64,000 nucleotides of DNA from Ascarosepion bandense (Eukaryota > Mollusca > Cephalopoda > Sepiida > Sepiidae): positions 909,001 through 973,000 of the forward strand of contig JBBBDQ010001616.1 in assembly GCA_037127315.1 (NCBI GenBank). The letters are read 5' to 3'. Position numbers and translations under genes: made by a program. This document shows positions 10,021 to 18,990 of the stretch, piece after piece. The notes beneath the pieces are model-generated. The model saw only the letters and a list, made by a program, of their open reading frames with translations, did not search any database and was not told the DNA's origin. Each line of letters starts with the position of its first letter. Positions within the stretch are counted from its first letter, which is position 1.

Positions 10021-10158
10021 CGTAAAAATAAGACAGACACGTGTTATTCCATTTTAAAGTGGAAATAGGGGCCTATTTCAGACGAATTATATTCAGCTTC
10101 CGAATAGGCCTATACTTCCACTTTACCATGGAATAACGTGGCTGTCTTATTTTTACGT
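10020..10158. mobile_element. Palindromic MITE, about 140 bp
   Basis: ACGTAAAAATAAGACAG (10020-10036) pairs perfectly with CTGTCTTATTTTTACGT (10142-10158). Inward, CACG.GTTATTCCA..TTAAAGTGGAA and ATAGG..CCTAT continue the pairing, so almost the whole element folds on itself. It is flanked by TA-rich DNA. No coding capacity. Class II MITE is likely; the superfamily is not determinable from these ends. Confidence 0.75.
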
Positions 10159-10268
10159 ATGTTTACTCTATATGTATTTATATACATATATATTTAGATC
10201 TCTTCTAGTAAGTTATCCTACCACTTTATATACAGGACACTCCTTTGGATTCTTCTATATCTACACTG

Positions 10269-10269
<1 letters not shown>

Positions 10270-10303
<34 letters not shown>
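10270..10303. repeat. (TA)n microsatellite
   Basis: Pure TA run inside otherwise unrecognised sequence at 10160-10370. Confidence 0.9.
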
Positions 10304-10308
<5 letters not shown>

Positions 10309-10369
10309 CGCCATAGTCGACATGCCAGTGAGATAACGATATATAAATTTCTATTTTTTCTTTCTTTTT

Positions 10370-11203
10370 TTTTTAATCGTATCACCCCGAGCAAGGCGGT
10401 AACGCCACTGATGTGCTGTGGGCTACATAAGAGTAAAAAGATTAGGAGGCTACACAAGAGTAAAAAGATTAGATAGGAAGAGAGTAAAGAGAAAGACGAG
10501 CCACTTACAAGGAATGTCAGAGAAAGGAGCCAGATAAGGATGGACATACAGGTGTGATGACAGTTGCAAAAGTAGAGAGAAAGGATAGGATATACAGGGT
10601 GGTGTAGAAAGAACTAGAATCTGGTTAAGAGATGGGTATTGACATTGCATATAAATTAATGGAGGTTGTAGCCATCAGGAAAGCAAGAATATGGAAGCGA
10701 GTTCCACCGGCAGGAAGTGCGAGAAAAGCAGCTGGTGGAGTAGAATTGTAGTCTGCATTTGGTTGATCTAACTGTGAATGGGTGAGACCCAGTTGCCAGT
10801 CTGGTTGCACGAGTGGCTTAAGTTCGTTGGAGCAGAAGCCATGAAAATATATACAGAACAGATAGAGGGAAGCCACATCAAGTCGGTACCTATCACATTA
10901 CTGATTCTCCTTTGGAGCCTGTCGAGAACACTGAGATGAACAGCAGGGGCGCCTGACTCTGTATGACAGCAGTACTCCATGCACAGACGAATGGTTGATT
11001 TGTATGTATGCAGGATGGATTTAGGCGTAAAAAACATCCTTGCCCGACAGAGTGACCCAACCTTCCTGGCAGTGGATTTAGCTATTGACTCAATGTAGTG
11101 GTTCCACTTGAGATTGGAAGAGAGAGTAAGGCCGAGGAGGCGCAGTTTATTGCTCTCAGTGAGACTCGCTTGGTCCATGTTTATGGAAGGCAGGAGTGGT
11201 TAT
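10370..11203 (-). pseudogene. LINE (Jockey/CR1-like) 3' part with RT C-terminus, minus strand
   Basis: It starts with the reverse-complemented poly-A and tail (TTTTTTTTTAATCGTATCAC, CGAGCAAGGCGGTAACGCC). 10768-11178 encodes on the minus strand the segment SNKLRLLGLTLSSNLKWNHY, then SIAKSTARKVGSLCRARMFF and CMEYCCH, matching residues about 325-405 of the intact frame at 49906-51489. A frameshift separates it from the downstream part at 10625-10780 (FYFHGFCSNELKPL..). 5'-truncated at 11203, as expected for incomplete target-primed reverse transcription. Confidence 0.85.
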
Positions 11204-11490
11204 TAAGAATAATATTGGGGAAAGAATGTTTTCATGTAACGAGGTCCCGTTCTGTAGAACATCGTCGAAGGTAATTTGTTATGCTGGTGCGAACAAGGGA
11301 TGCTGGGAATTTGAAAATTTAAAAATGATTATTAATTTTCTTTGTATTTTTGTACATAACCTCGTCGATTGTTATTACATATTGCAAGCAGTGACAATAG
11401 AATATCGGCCAGAAATTGTGAAATAATTTAAGAGCCAGTGCGCTTATTTCCCGTTAATGAACATGTGATCAAGGCATTCTCTAACCATTT
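11204..11490. other. No recognisable feature
   Basis: AT-rich; a 76-codon forward frame is present but resembles nothing known. Confidence 0.4.
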
Positions 11491-11860
11491 TCATCTTCTT
11501 CCATAGGCCCTTTCCCATCAGGATGTAGGCGATCATGTCCTTCCACATCTCCCTATCCGTTGTCAATCCCCTTTATACCCCTTCTTCTGTTTATCCCCGC
11601 TGCACTATCTTCTTACTCAATTCTATCAAGTATATCGAGTTGTTTTCCCTGTCTCTCTTTCTCTCTATCCATCCTGTGAGTATCAAGTTCTCCAGGTCCT
11701 CCTTCCTCCTTACATGTCCCAAAAACCTAAGCTGTCTTTTCCTGATGTTAAGTATCAGTTTCATCCTCGTGTCCATCCTCTCCAAAACCTCGGCATTGCT
11801 CACATTTTTGTCTATAGAATACTCAGCATCTTTCTGTAGTAACACATCATTTTTTTTTAC
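11491..11860 (-). pseudogene. RTE-type LINE C-terminal fragment, minus strand
   Basis: Minus-strand translation (11591-11860) gives NVSNAEVLERMDTRMKLILN then IRKRQLRFLGHVRRKEDLEN and LILTGWIE. This is the conserved post-RT region of RTE-like endonuclease/reverse transcriptases. 11491-11560 is the 3' end (CATCAGGATGTAGGCGATCA, the reverse complement of the TGATCGCCTAC motif seen at other RTE ends here). Frame breaks at the N-terminal side show it is inactive. Confidence 0.75.
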
Positions 11861-12582
11861 AATCTTGTGGCCCCAAGAAAGGCATTTTACTGCCACTGTT
11901 GAGCAGGTGGTAACATAAGAGGTAAGTTATGAGAAAGAATGACATGTTTTAGGAGGTGTCAGGAAAAGGGTAAGAGAAGGATGAGAATACTGATGAGAGT
12001 GGAGTGGATGAAGAAAGGAGAATAAGAGAGAAAGAGAGCGGGGATGCAAGTTAGTGAGATAGGAGATGACTATTGACTTTACACTTGAATTCTTGAAGAT
12101 TGTAGCTGTCGGGGAAGCAAGTAAACGGAAGGCAATTCTACAGGCGGGAAGTGCGAGAAAAGCAGCGACTGGAGTAGAATTTGCGTTTACAATTTATTGG
12201 TTTCACAGTAAATGGGTAGAACGGAATTGCTAATCTTGTGGCTCAAGTAAGTTCATGTATAATGGGTACCAGTGAACTAAGTTCATCGGAGCAGAAGCCG
12301 TGAAAGTATTTGTAGAAGAGACACAAAGAATCCAGATTGCACTGGTGAGAAAGTGACTGTATCCGAGCTGCCAAATCGGGATCTATCACATTACAGAATC
12401 TCTGTTGGATATGGTCAAGGACCGCTAGGTGGATTGCAGGAGCACCCGACCAGATATGGCAGCAGTATTCATTGCACGAGCAGATGCTAGATTTGTATAT
12501 GTGCATGATTGTTTCAGACGGGAAAAACTTCCTGACCCTAAACACTCGGTTGCTTCAAAGTTTTTCTTTATTTTTTATGAGA
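11861..12582 (-). pseudogene. LINE (second tail subfamily) 3' fragment, minus strand
   Basis: The tail CCCAAGAAAGGCATTTTACT then GCCACTGTTGAGCAGG is the variant seen on the plus strand at 57340-57384 and 57590-57630 (CAGTGGCAGTAAAATGCCTT). 12243-12545 on the minus strand reads FPSETIMHIYKSSICSCNEY, CCHIWSGAPAIHLAVLDHIQ and NVIDPDLAARIQSLSHQ, matching the intact LINE C-terminal domain. It is cut on the right by the solo LTR at 12583. Confidence 0.8.
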
Positions 12583-12874
12583 TGTTGGGACGCCCGCGCC
12601 TATTCGGCTATAATGGACTATTCCATTGCTATGGAAAGTAATGGTGGCATCTACGTAGGAGAGTGGGCCGAGCAGCCGATCGACAAGTCAGTCGTAGACT
12701 TCCGGTGACGACCCGGAAGTACCCATTACTCATACTACGTCTTACGACGGTTGAGACGATTAACCTTTATTCTTGTATTGGATACTAATAACCTTTGTAA
12801 ATACTATTTTCACGGAATACAACAATTAACCTATTCCTGTTATTGAGTTATTTATTCTTACTCACGACATAACA
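12583..12874. mobile_element. Solo LTR with 5-bp target duplication
   Basis: It begins TGTTGGGACG and ends CATAACA, with TGTT/AACA inverted termini. It is flanked by the direct repeat TGAGA at 12578-12582 and 12875-12879. A 292-bp length, TG...CA ends and a 5-bp duplication are the signature of an LTR left after recombination between the two LTRs of a Ty3/gypsy or Bel/Pao-type element. It is GC-richer than its surroundings in the first half (CGATCGACAAGTCAGTCGTA region). No internal coding sequence. It sits at the left edge of an RTE fragment. Confidence 0.8.
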
Positions 12875-12879
12875 TGAGA

Positions 12880-13165
12880 TTTTCCAGTATTCACTGCCAT
12901 ATTCAAGGACAGAAATAACATAACATTCCAGTAGGGGATGAGATTGTCCAGCATTTGCTGCCATATTGAAGGACAGACATCACGTAACAATTCAGTACTC
13001 TCTTCCTGGTTTCCAGCGAAATTTTCTTGTCTCTTAATACTCTACTTAGCTTCAGGAATAGATCCTTAGCTATGCTCATACGCCTTCGGATCTCCGTATC
13101 GTACTTTCCGTCTTCTGTTAGAACACTTCCCAGGTATTTAAATTTCTGCACCTGTTTGATTGTTA
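12880..13165 (-). pseudogene. RTE-type LINE fragment, minus strand, with internal duplication
   Basis: The minus frame 12903-13151 gives QKFKYLGSVLTEDGKYDTEI, then RRRMSIAKDLFLKLSRVLRD, KKISLETRKRVLNCYVMSVL and QYGSKCWTIS. This is the conserved RTE segment between the palm domain and the C-terminus. About 64 bp containing TCCAGTATTCACTGCCATAT is duplicated at 12885-12950 versus 12951-13000. Inactive fragment. Confidence 0.8.
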
Positions 13166-13370
13166 GTATTCCAAAACTTGCTGCTATCTATTAACTACCA
13201 CAGACAATCACTCCTACCCACCATTAGCATAGATCAAGCTAGTCTCCCTAAAAGTAAAACACTGCGCCTCCTCGGGTTAACTCTCACAACAGACCTCAAG
13301 TGGAATGTCTACATAGAATTCATAGCTAAATCCGCTGCTAGCAACAACAAACTCGTGCATTTAAGACGCT
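13163..13370 (+). pseudogene. LINE (Jockey/CR1-like) RT fragment
   Basis: Forward frame with SINYHRQSLLPTISIDQASL, then PKSKTLRLLGLTLTTDLKWN and YIEFIAKSAAS. This matches residues about 305-365 of the intact frame at 49906. It abuts the RTE fragment head to head and is truncated on both sides. Confidence 0.75.
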
Positions 13371-13449
13371 GGAAACGAATTTCGCATGACCAAGCAAGAG
13401 TGAAAACAAGAAATATTAAGTATGGGAAGCCATTGCAATAAACCAATGG

Positions 13450-13765
13450 CTTCTGTTATTAATTATAGGCATTTAAAGATATTTGTGGAGATTTCATAGT
13501 TATCTTGTTCCGGTTAAGTTTCAACTGTTTTATGTCAAAAGCTTCAAGAATTTTTAGTTTTTGTTTATTGTTTTCATCTTTCGGTATAGTCATGTTTTTA
13601 ACAAGGGTTTTCCGGAATTGTGTATGTGGCCAGGTATGTTGCTTTAAATGCCTAAAAATGTTAGAATTATCGTTCAAGTGTAGTGTCAAGAGTTATGAAA
13701 GCGAGTTTGTAATTTTCCTTCATTTAATGATAACGCTGTTAAGCCTATCAGAGAATATGAGAAAA
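13450..13765 (-). pseudogene. Possible Penelope-like GIY-YIG endonuclease C-terminus
   Basis: The minus frame 13459-13689 reads LHLNDNSNIFRHLKQHTWPH then ...KDENNKQKLKILEAFDIKQL and KLNRNK. The spacing of SNI..HL..H, a charged stretch, then K..ILEA..IK......NR matches the end of the GIY-YIG-type domain of Penelope-like elements. Only the C-terminal half is present, the N-terminal GIY-YIG motif is not visible, and frame breaks occur above 13690. Tentative. Confidence 0.33.
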
Positions 13766-13847
13766 TTTTACATAAAATAAATAGACAAAACTTGTCTATA
13801 GTATTTAATGAAACATGCATTAATGAAAAAAGGCTGCCTAAATGCAC

Positions 13848-13849
<2 letters not shown>

Positions 13850-13939
<90 letters not shown>
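13850..13939. repeat. (TA)n(TG)n compound microsatellite
   Basis: About 45 bp of TA followed by about 40 bp of TG. Confidence 0.97.
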
Positions 13940-13940
<1 letters not shown>

Positions 13941-14039
13941 AGTAAGTATTATACTAGTATGAAATAGTTTGTGTAATCAATACAATACGATTCATGCGCA
14001 CGTTTTGATTGCCATTACGATATACTTACTTTCTTTTGC

Positions 14040-14810
14040 AGTAGGGATTCATTGATTGCAGACACAGAAAGGAAATTACAAGACCTCCTACAAAAGGTTG
14101 TTGAGGAGAGTGACAGAAAAAGGACTACAAATAAACTCTAAGAAAACTGAATGCATGGTCATCAACAAAAGGTGCAACCCAAAATGCCCAATACAGGTGA
14201 GGGATACCAGAATCAAGCAAGTACAAAAATTTAAATACCTAGGAAGTGTTCTAACAGGAGATGGAAAGTGCAACACAGAGATCCGAAGGCGAAAGACGCG
14301 TTCCAGAAGCTGAGTAAAGTTTTAAGACACAGGAAAATTTTACTAGAAACAAGAAGAGAGTGCTAGATTGCTATGTGATATTAGTTCTTTAATACGGTAG
14401 TAAATTTTGGGCAATATCATCGAAGATGAAGATAAACTTGAAGCAGCTGAAATGTGGTTCTACAGAAGGATGCTGCGAATATCATGGACCGAGCATGTGA
14501 GCAATGCTGAGGTTTTGGAAAGAATGGCATTGAAAAGAAAACTAATAGTGAGCATCAGGAAGAGACAACTGAAGTTCTTGGGACATGCAATGAGGAAGGA
14601 GGGCTTGGAGAACCTCATACTGACAGGCCAGATTGAAGGAAAAAGAGACAGAGGGAGGCTACGGATAACATATTTGGAGGGCCTGATCAGGTGGATGACG
14701 GGACGGGGGTTGCGTGGAGTAACAAAAGAAAACATATTAAGAGCCACCAGAGATAGGAAGACGTGGAGAACCATGATTGAAGAAGAGTAGTTTTGTTTTT
14801 CTACATAGGT
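14040..14810 (+). pseudogene. RTE-type LINE, RT C-terminal half
   Basis: 14056-14310 contains VTEKGLQINSKKTECMVINK and QVQKFKYLGSVLTGDGKCNT. After a frameshift and gap at 14300-14407, the frame continues to 14790 with LEAAEMWFYRRMLRISWTEH, VSNAEVLERMALKRKLIVSI and RKRQLKFLGHAMRKEGLENL. The 127-codon open tail ends at the natural C-terminus (ATRDRKTWRTMIEEE). The catalytic YADD region lies just upstream and is missing. Fairly young compared with other RTE copies here. Confidence 0.85.
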
Positions 14811-15347
14811 CAGAAGAGTAGTTTTGTTTTTCTATGTTTCTTTCTTTTAAATGAACAATGTTATATATAACAGTAAGTGTATTTCTTCATAACTAAAATG
14901 TATACATCCACCCGAAAAAAAGAATACATTTTCATCTCACAGGTAACCCCCCACATTCCTAACATCTAACCCATATATTGAATTTTCAAGTCGACCTTCA
15001 TTCTGATTAGTTAAATTAAACACACCCATATGATCTAAATTTTCTGTCTTCTTCCGCCATATTAACTCTTTAATAAGTAAACGAATTGTTTTCTGGATTT
15101 AAATATAAATCATTTTCACCAAATTTATGAGACATTCCCTGATGAAGAGATAAAAAACTTTAAATCTTAAAACATAGAAATTTCCGTGTTGCAATATAAA
15201 ATAACTTAATTTTAAATAAAAAACAAACTTAGTTATATTTATATTACGCTATACAATCTATATTGTATTAAGCACTTTTTAAAAAAGTAAATGCTGGGGA
15301 ACTCTGGATTATATACCTATTCGTTCCCTTCATCTGGATATATATAT
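14811..15347. other. Mostly unrecognised; hammerhead-like relic at 15139-15178
   Basis: AT-rich sequence. 15139-15145 reads CTGATGA and is followed by AGAGAT...ATCTT, which can pair as stem II. The GAAA that should follow has become AAAA, then CATAG. This is the layout of Penelope-terminal hammerheads but with a lost G12, so it is at best a relic. Confidence 0.35.
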
Positions 15348-15914
15348 ATAGTACTGTGTAAAAGTATTAGGACAATAACTATTTTATCTTTTATGGGGCA
15401 TATTGACAGAAAATAAACAATGTAATTGAAGTAATTTATTTGATTTACTCAACAAATGCTTTAACAAGAAAAAATACTTGTTACAAAATAAATTTAATAT
15501 TTAGTATAATAGACTTTTGCTTTGATCACAGCCTTCATTTGGTCAGGCATTGACATCACAAGCTTCTTCAATGTATCTAATGGTATCTTCTGCCAAGCAG
15601 CTTGTATTTGTTCCCAAAGTGTGTCTTGCGAAGTAACATTAATTTTATCCAAAATATCCCATAGATGTTCAATAGGATTGAGATCAGGGCTTTGTGGGGG
15701 CCAATTCAAATTCCGAAGCCTTCCTTCCTCTTCCTTTTTAGTTAAATATTTCTCACAAAGGTTTGGCTTTTTACCCTGTATTTGAATTTCAGTGAGGTTT
15801 TTAGGAAAATCACCCCTGTCCTAATACTTTTAGGACAGGGGTGATTTTAAACTTTATTTTGATGCCTCATAAAAGATAAAATAGTTCTTGTCCTAATAGT
15901 TTTGCACAGTATTA
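15348..15914 (-). mobile_element. Tc1-like transposon, internally deleted, both ends present
   Basis: Left terminal repeat AGTACTGTGTAAAAGTATTA and right end TTTTGCACAGTATTA enclose the minus-strand transposase C-terminus 15494-15709 (MNWPPQSPDLNPIEHLWDIL with the canonical third-Asp/Glu motif, ending MPDQMKAVIKAKVYYTKY). The rest of the transposase has been deleted. At the deletion junction lies an 18-bp perfect hairpin (15806-15823 with 15831-15848). Non-autonomous derivative of the family also seen at 2628 and 21912. Confidence 0.85.
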
Positions 15915-16470
15915 TATATATTCGAGTAAGGAAAAATTTATTCGGTCAATGTTGAGAGTTTTGTCCTCTACCTTAAAAATAATGTTTAGTCAGGTGACTC
16001 CAATAATTGGCACTGAACTGTATAATAGAATGCGAAGGAAAAAATCTGATTGACTTCAATCTCCCCGACCACTTGGCTGAGACGATGCCAAAATTTGGCA
16101 AAACCTAAATATTGATTACAAGTCGATTGATTAAAAAAACTTCTGTAACACTTCAGATTAACCCACGGTTCGATTCACGCCAGTAATTCGGCTATGCTAT
16201 TTGGACAGCTGTTTAAGTTGGTTCTCCAAGAGAATCGTCAGAGCGTAAAAGGATTTTGAAATCTGTTTGGCAGTCAATGAGACTGCTGCTGCTGCTGCTG
16301 CTGCTGCCGCCTCTGATGATGATGATTTTTCTTTTTTTCTTCGTTTTTTATCTTCAATTTCTATCAGAAAATTCCAGGATTAGTCCTAAAATTAACTAAA
16401 CCCATTCTTTCTGTAAATAATACGTTTCATATATCTAAAGTTTGCACAAATTTTATTTGAATTCATCACT
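15915..16470. other. No recognisable gene; short (GCT)n and (GAT)n runs
   Basis: Contains GCTGCTGCTGCTGCTGCTGC at about 16284-16306, then GAT repeats. No coding frame or repeat family is recognised otherwise. Confidence 0.5.
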
Positions 16471-16474
16471 TTTT

Positions 16475-16675
16475 TTTTCAATTGGAGTAGATAGATCTAT
16501 CTATCGCCCGGTTCACACTCCACCCACATCTATTGTACAGGTTTAGAGGCTCATCCCTTGTTCCCTGTTTAGGATGTGGTTTCCGGCTTTATCTTTTCCA
16601 ATCTTTTCACTATTACGTAGCCCCCTGAACATCAGTAGCGTTACCGCCTTGCTCGGGGTGATACGATTAAAAAAA
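16475..16675 (+). mobile_element. LINE 3' UTR tail, plus strand
   Basis: Forward copy of the segment seen reversed at 8177-8375 (CAATTGGAGTAGATAGA, CATCCCTTGTTCCCTG, AGGATGTGGTTTCCGG). It ends in GCGTTACCGCCTTGCTCGGG, GTGATACGATTA and a poly-A. The 5' part is not present in the intact LINE at 51490-51683, so it marks a separate subfamily or a tail-borrowing SINE. Confidence 0.7.
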
Positions 16676-16744
16676 ATATTTATTTCTTTTCTACGGCTTA
16701 TCAACCCTTTTTAGGCTATATAATGTAAGAAAATATATTTAGAT

Positions 16745-17135
16745 TTGATATATCCCCGGGAAGGAATATCAGGGAAAAGAATAGTGTAAGATTAATACTT
16801 AACACAGAAGATAGATTAGAAGAGATTTATTATACAACAGTACAATAAAGCAATAGACGTACAAGAACAATCAACGAATAGTAACATTATTAACGATCAA
16901 GTAGAAAATGTCTCCGCCTATGACGTATGCTTCCGTCTAGTGACGTATACTTCCGTCTAGTGACGTATGCGTCCGTCTAGTGACATGCGTCCGTCTAGTG
17001 ACGTATGCTTCCGTCTAATGACGTATGCGTCCGTCTAGTGACGTATGCTTCCGTCTAGTGACGTATGCTGACCTATTCCCCCAGTCACAGTCTTTTATAG
17101 ACTAGACCATACCCATATATAGATGTTCCTCTACA
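16745..17135 (-). repeat. LTR-like segment with TATA box, 20-bp repeats and poly-A signal
   Basis: Read on the minus strand: TGTTGTAGAGGAACATC at the right edge (near 17135), then CTATAAAAGAC (a TATA box, about 17090-17100), then the 20-bp repeat block, then TATAATAAATC (AATAAA signal, about 16825). The order promoter - leader - poly-A signal is that of an LTR. I could not find a convincing terminal CA and target duplication, so it stays tentative. Confidence 0.35.
16910..17070. repeat. 20-bp minisatellite, about 8 units
   Basis: Unit TGACGTATGCTTCCGTCTAG repeated with small changes (GTATAC, GCGTCC, one 4-bp shorter unit). Each unit has TGACGTA, similar to a CREB/ATF half-site, at regular 20-bp spacing. 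CpG-rich relative to its surroundings. Confidence 0.95.
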
Positions 17136-17329
17136 ACAAGATTGTAAGACATTTTGGCGGGGGGGTGGGGAGATAATATTGATTTAATGATAAAAGTCTT
17201 ACCTATCAACCCATATTTGGGGGATGAAGACATAGATTCAATTTTTTCCATAGGGTGAGTGAATATGACAAACCCAACTGGAATTAGAAAGCGGCTATCA
17301 GATCAAAAATTTCGATCTATTATCTATTA

Positions 17330-17425
17330 CACCACCCCTACGTCCAAAACTACTACGATTCCCAAGCGGTCACCCATCTAGGAACTGACCAGGCTCGACG
17401 TTGCTTAATTTCATTGATCATATCT
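17330..17425 (-). pseudogene. 5S rRNA-derived sequence
   Basis: On the minus strand: TGATCAATGAAATTAAGCAA, CGTCGAGCCTGGTCAG, then AGATGGGTGACCGCTTGGGA and ATCGTAGTAG. This follows the 3' two-thirds of metazoan 5S rRNA, including the box A region (AAGCAACGTCGRGC) and box C (GGATGGGTGACCGC). The first about 35 bases of 5S are missing and the end GTCGTAGGC has become CGTAGTAGTTT. It is either a 5S pseudogene or the head of a 5S-derived SINE. Confidence 0.8.
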
Positions 17426-17672
17426 TCGTCGAAATATTCACCTTTTTAATGTAAACTACGACCTCAGAGCCACTTGCCAGCCACAGAGAATTGATAGTCA
17501 CATTTCTTACGTCCAGTTTTACTAGAAGATCCTTCTGGGAGACATTTCCCACCCTACATTCTCTTGCCCACAGTCGCAAAGTTTTAAACGTATCTCTGTC
17601 GCCATTTCCACAGCAAATGTTTAGATGATCTTTATACTTTGGTACCAGCAGCTCAGATCTTTGTAACCAAAA
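17418..17672 (-). CDS. Unrecognised open frame, no start codon, 84 codons
   Basis: The minus strand from 17672 down to a stop at 17418-17420 stays open for 84 codons in DNA with near-normal codon use. Segments include RSELLVPKYKDHLNICCGNG, DTFKTLRLWARECRVGNVSQ and KDLLVKLDVRNVTINSLWLA. It opens directly after a stop and has no Met, so it would be part of an exon or a broken element gene. The pattern LRLWARE...V..KDLLVKLD faintly recalls a death-domain helix pair, but this is weak. I do not assign a function. Confidence 0.25.
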   Translation of the reverse strand, partial: FWLQRSELLVPKYKDHLNICCGNGDRDTFKTLRLWARECRVGNVSQKDLLVKLDVRNVTINSLWLASGSEVVVYIKKVNISTKI

Positions 17673-17854
17673 TCAGTCTAGCTACATCCACAGCATTGAA
17701 TCACATTCATTCCTTTCATATTTGATTGTTAAGAAGGATGTTAACACCCCAAAACCTCTACTAGGTGGAAGAAATTACCCCACAGATGCTTCCGATATTA
17801 ACCTTTTCAAATCATACTTCCTCTTCGTACATTCATATCACACATCTTATTCAG

Positions 17855-17900
<46 letters not shown>

Positions 17901-17920
17901 GTCTATCTATCCCAGTCTGT

Positions 17921-17966
<46 letters not shown>

Positions 17967-17978
17967 CCAGTCTGTTCA

Positions 17979-18042
<64 letters not shown>

Positions 18043-18054
18043 CCAGTCTGTTCA

Positions 18055-18107
<53 letters not shown>

Positions 18108-18125
18108 GTCTGTCTGTCTGTCTGC
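17855..18125 (+). repeat. (TATC)n array with CCAGTCTGTTC interruptions
   Basis: Four or so blocks of TATC repeats separated by the same 11-14 bp interruption (CCCAGTCTGTTCA), ending in TGTC repeats. The 170-codon frame reading YLSIYLSI is a translation of the microsatellite and not a gene. A related block with the interruption CTTCAGTTTGTTCA is at 18870-18988. Confidence 0.97.
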
Positions 18126-18524
18126 CTGTTAATATCCGCATAATCTTCATTTTCTTCTTCCCCTTCGTACATTCATATCATACACCTTATTCAGTAACCA
18201 TCTATCCTGGGTGGCTCTTTGTTTTTTTGGGTTTTTTTTTTTTTTTTTTTTTTTGTCTCGTGTGGCAACTTGTCTGAATCCATAATTGTTCCCAGAGAAA
18301 AAAAAAAAAAAGGATTAAGAAACGTTGCACATTGCTGAGTTCTCGGATTTTTTGCCATATTTTCTTATATTTTATCGGGGTCAGTTAGTCTTCAAAAAAC
18401 ACACGACTGAACTTCAGTCTGTTAGTACCTAATAGTCAATCTATTTATCTGTTGATCTATCGATCTATTAATATATCTTTCTATCTTACGTTCACAACCA
18501 TTTATATCTTTTAGTGTGGTAATG

Positions 18525-18544
18525 CCTATCTATCTATCTATCTA

Positions 18545-18598
<54 letters not shown>
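18525..18598. repeat. (TATC)n(TA)n microsatellite
   Basis: Short TATC run leading into about 50 bp of TA, left flank of the fold-back element. Confidence 0.95.
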
Positions 18599-18601
<3 letters not shown>

Positions 18602-18708
18602 GTTTAATAGTTAGTTTTTGGTCTTAATAGGGTTAGACCAGTACACATTTGTATTAAAAAGTGTTCTATACAATTATATTGTAGAACTTTTGAATATTTT
18701 TTTATCTT

Positions 18709-18843
18709 TAAACGATTTATTTCGCTATCTTGGTTTCTACCAAGAGTGGTGTCTTCCAGTGATTTTTAATAATTATTTTTTATTAAAAATCGCCCGAAGA
18801 CACTACTCATGGTAGAAACCAAGATAGCGAAATAAATCGTTTA
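18709..18843. mobile_element. Fold-back element, 63-bp arms
   Basis: TAAACGATTTATTTCGCTAT onward (18709-18772) is the inverse of 18781-18843 (...ATAGCGAAATAAATCGTTTA), with only a few mismatches (CCAAGAGTGG versus CATGAGTAG) and an 8-bp loop. TA-rich DNA flanks both sides. Hairpin-forming MITE or fold-back; no coding capacity. Confidence 0.8.
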
Positions 18844-18869
18844 CAAATTATATATATATATGTTTGTTC

Positions 18870-18870
18870 A

Positions 18871-18920
<50 letters not shown>

Positions 18921-18931
18921 CAGTTTGTTCA

Positions 18932-18988
<57 letters not shown>
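18870..18988 (+). repeat. (TATC)n array
   Basis: Two TATC blocks separated by TTCAGTTTGTTCA. Confidence 0.97.

Positions 18989-18989
<1 letters not shown>

Positions 18990-18990
<1 letters not shown>

Noticed and set aside
9779..10057. Frames rich in THTHTH and IYIYIY here and at 28519, 29988, 32941, 33013, 34058
   Set aside because: Translations of CA, TG and TA dinucleotide runs.
17765..18277. 170-codon frame rich in YLSIYLSI
   Set aside because: Translation of a (TATC)n microsatellite.
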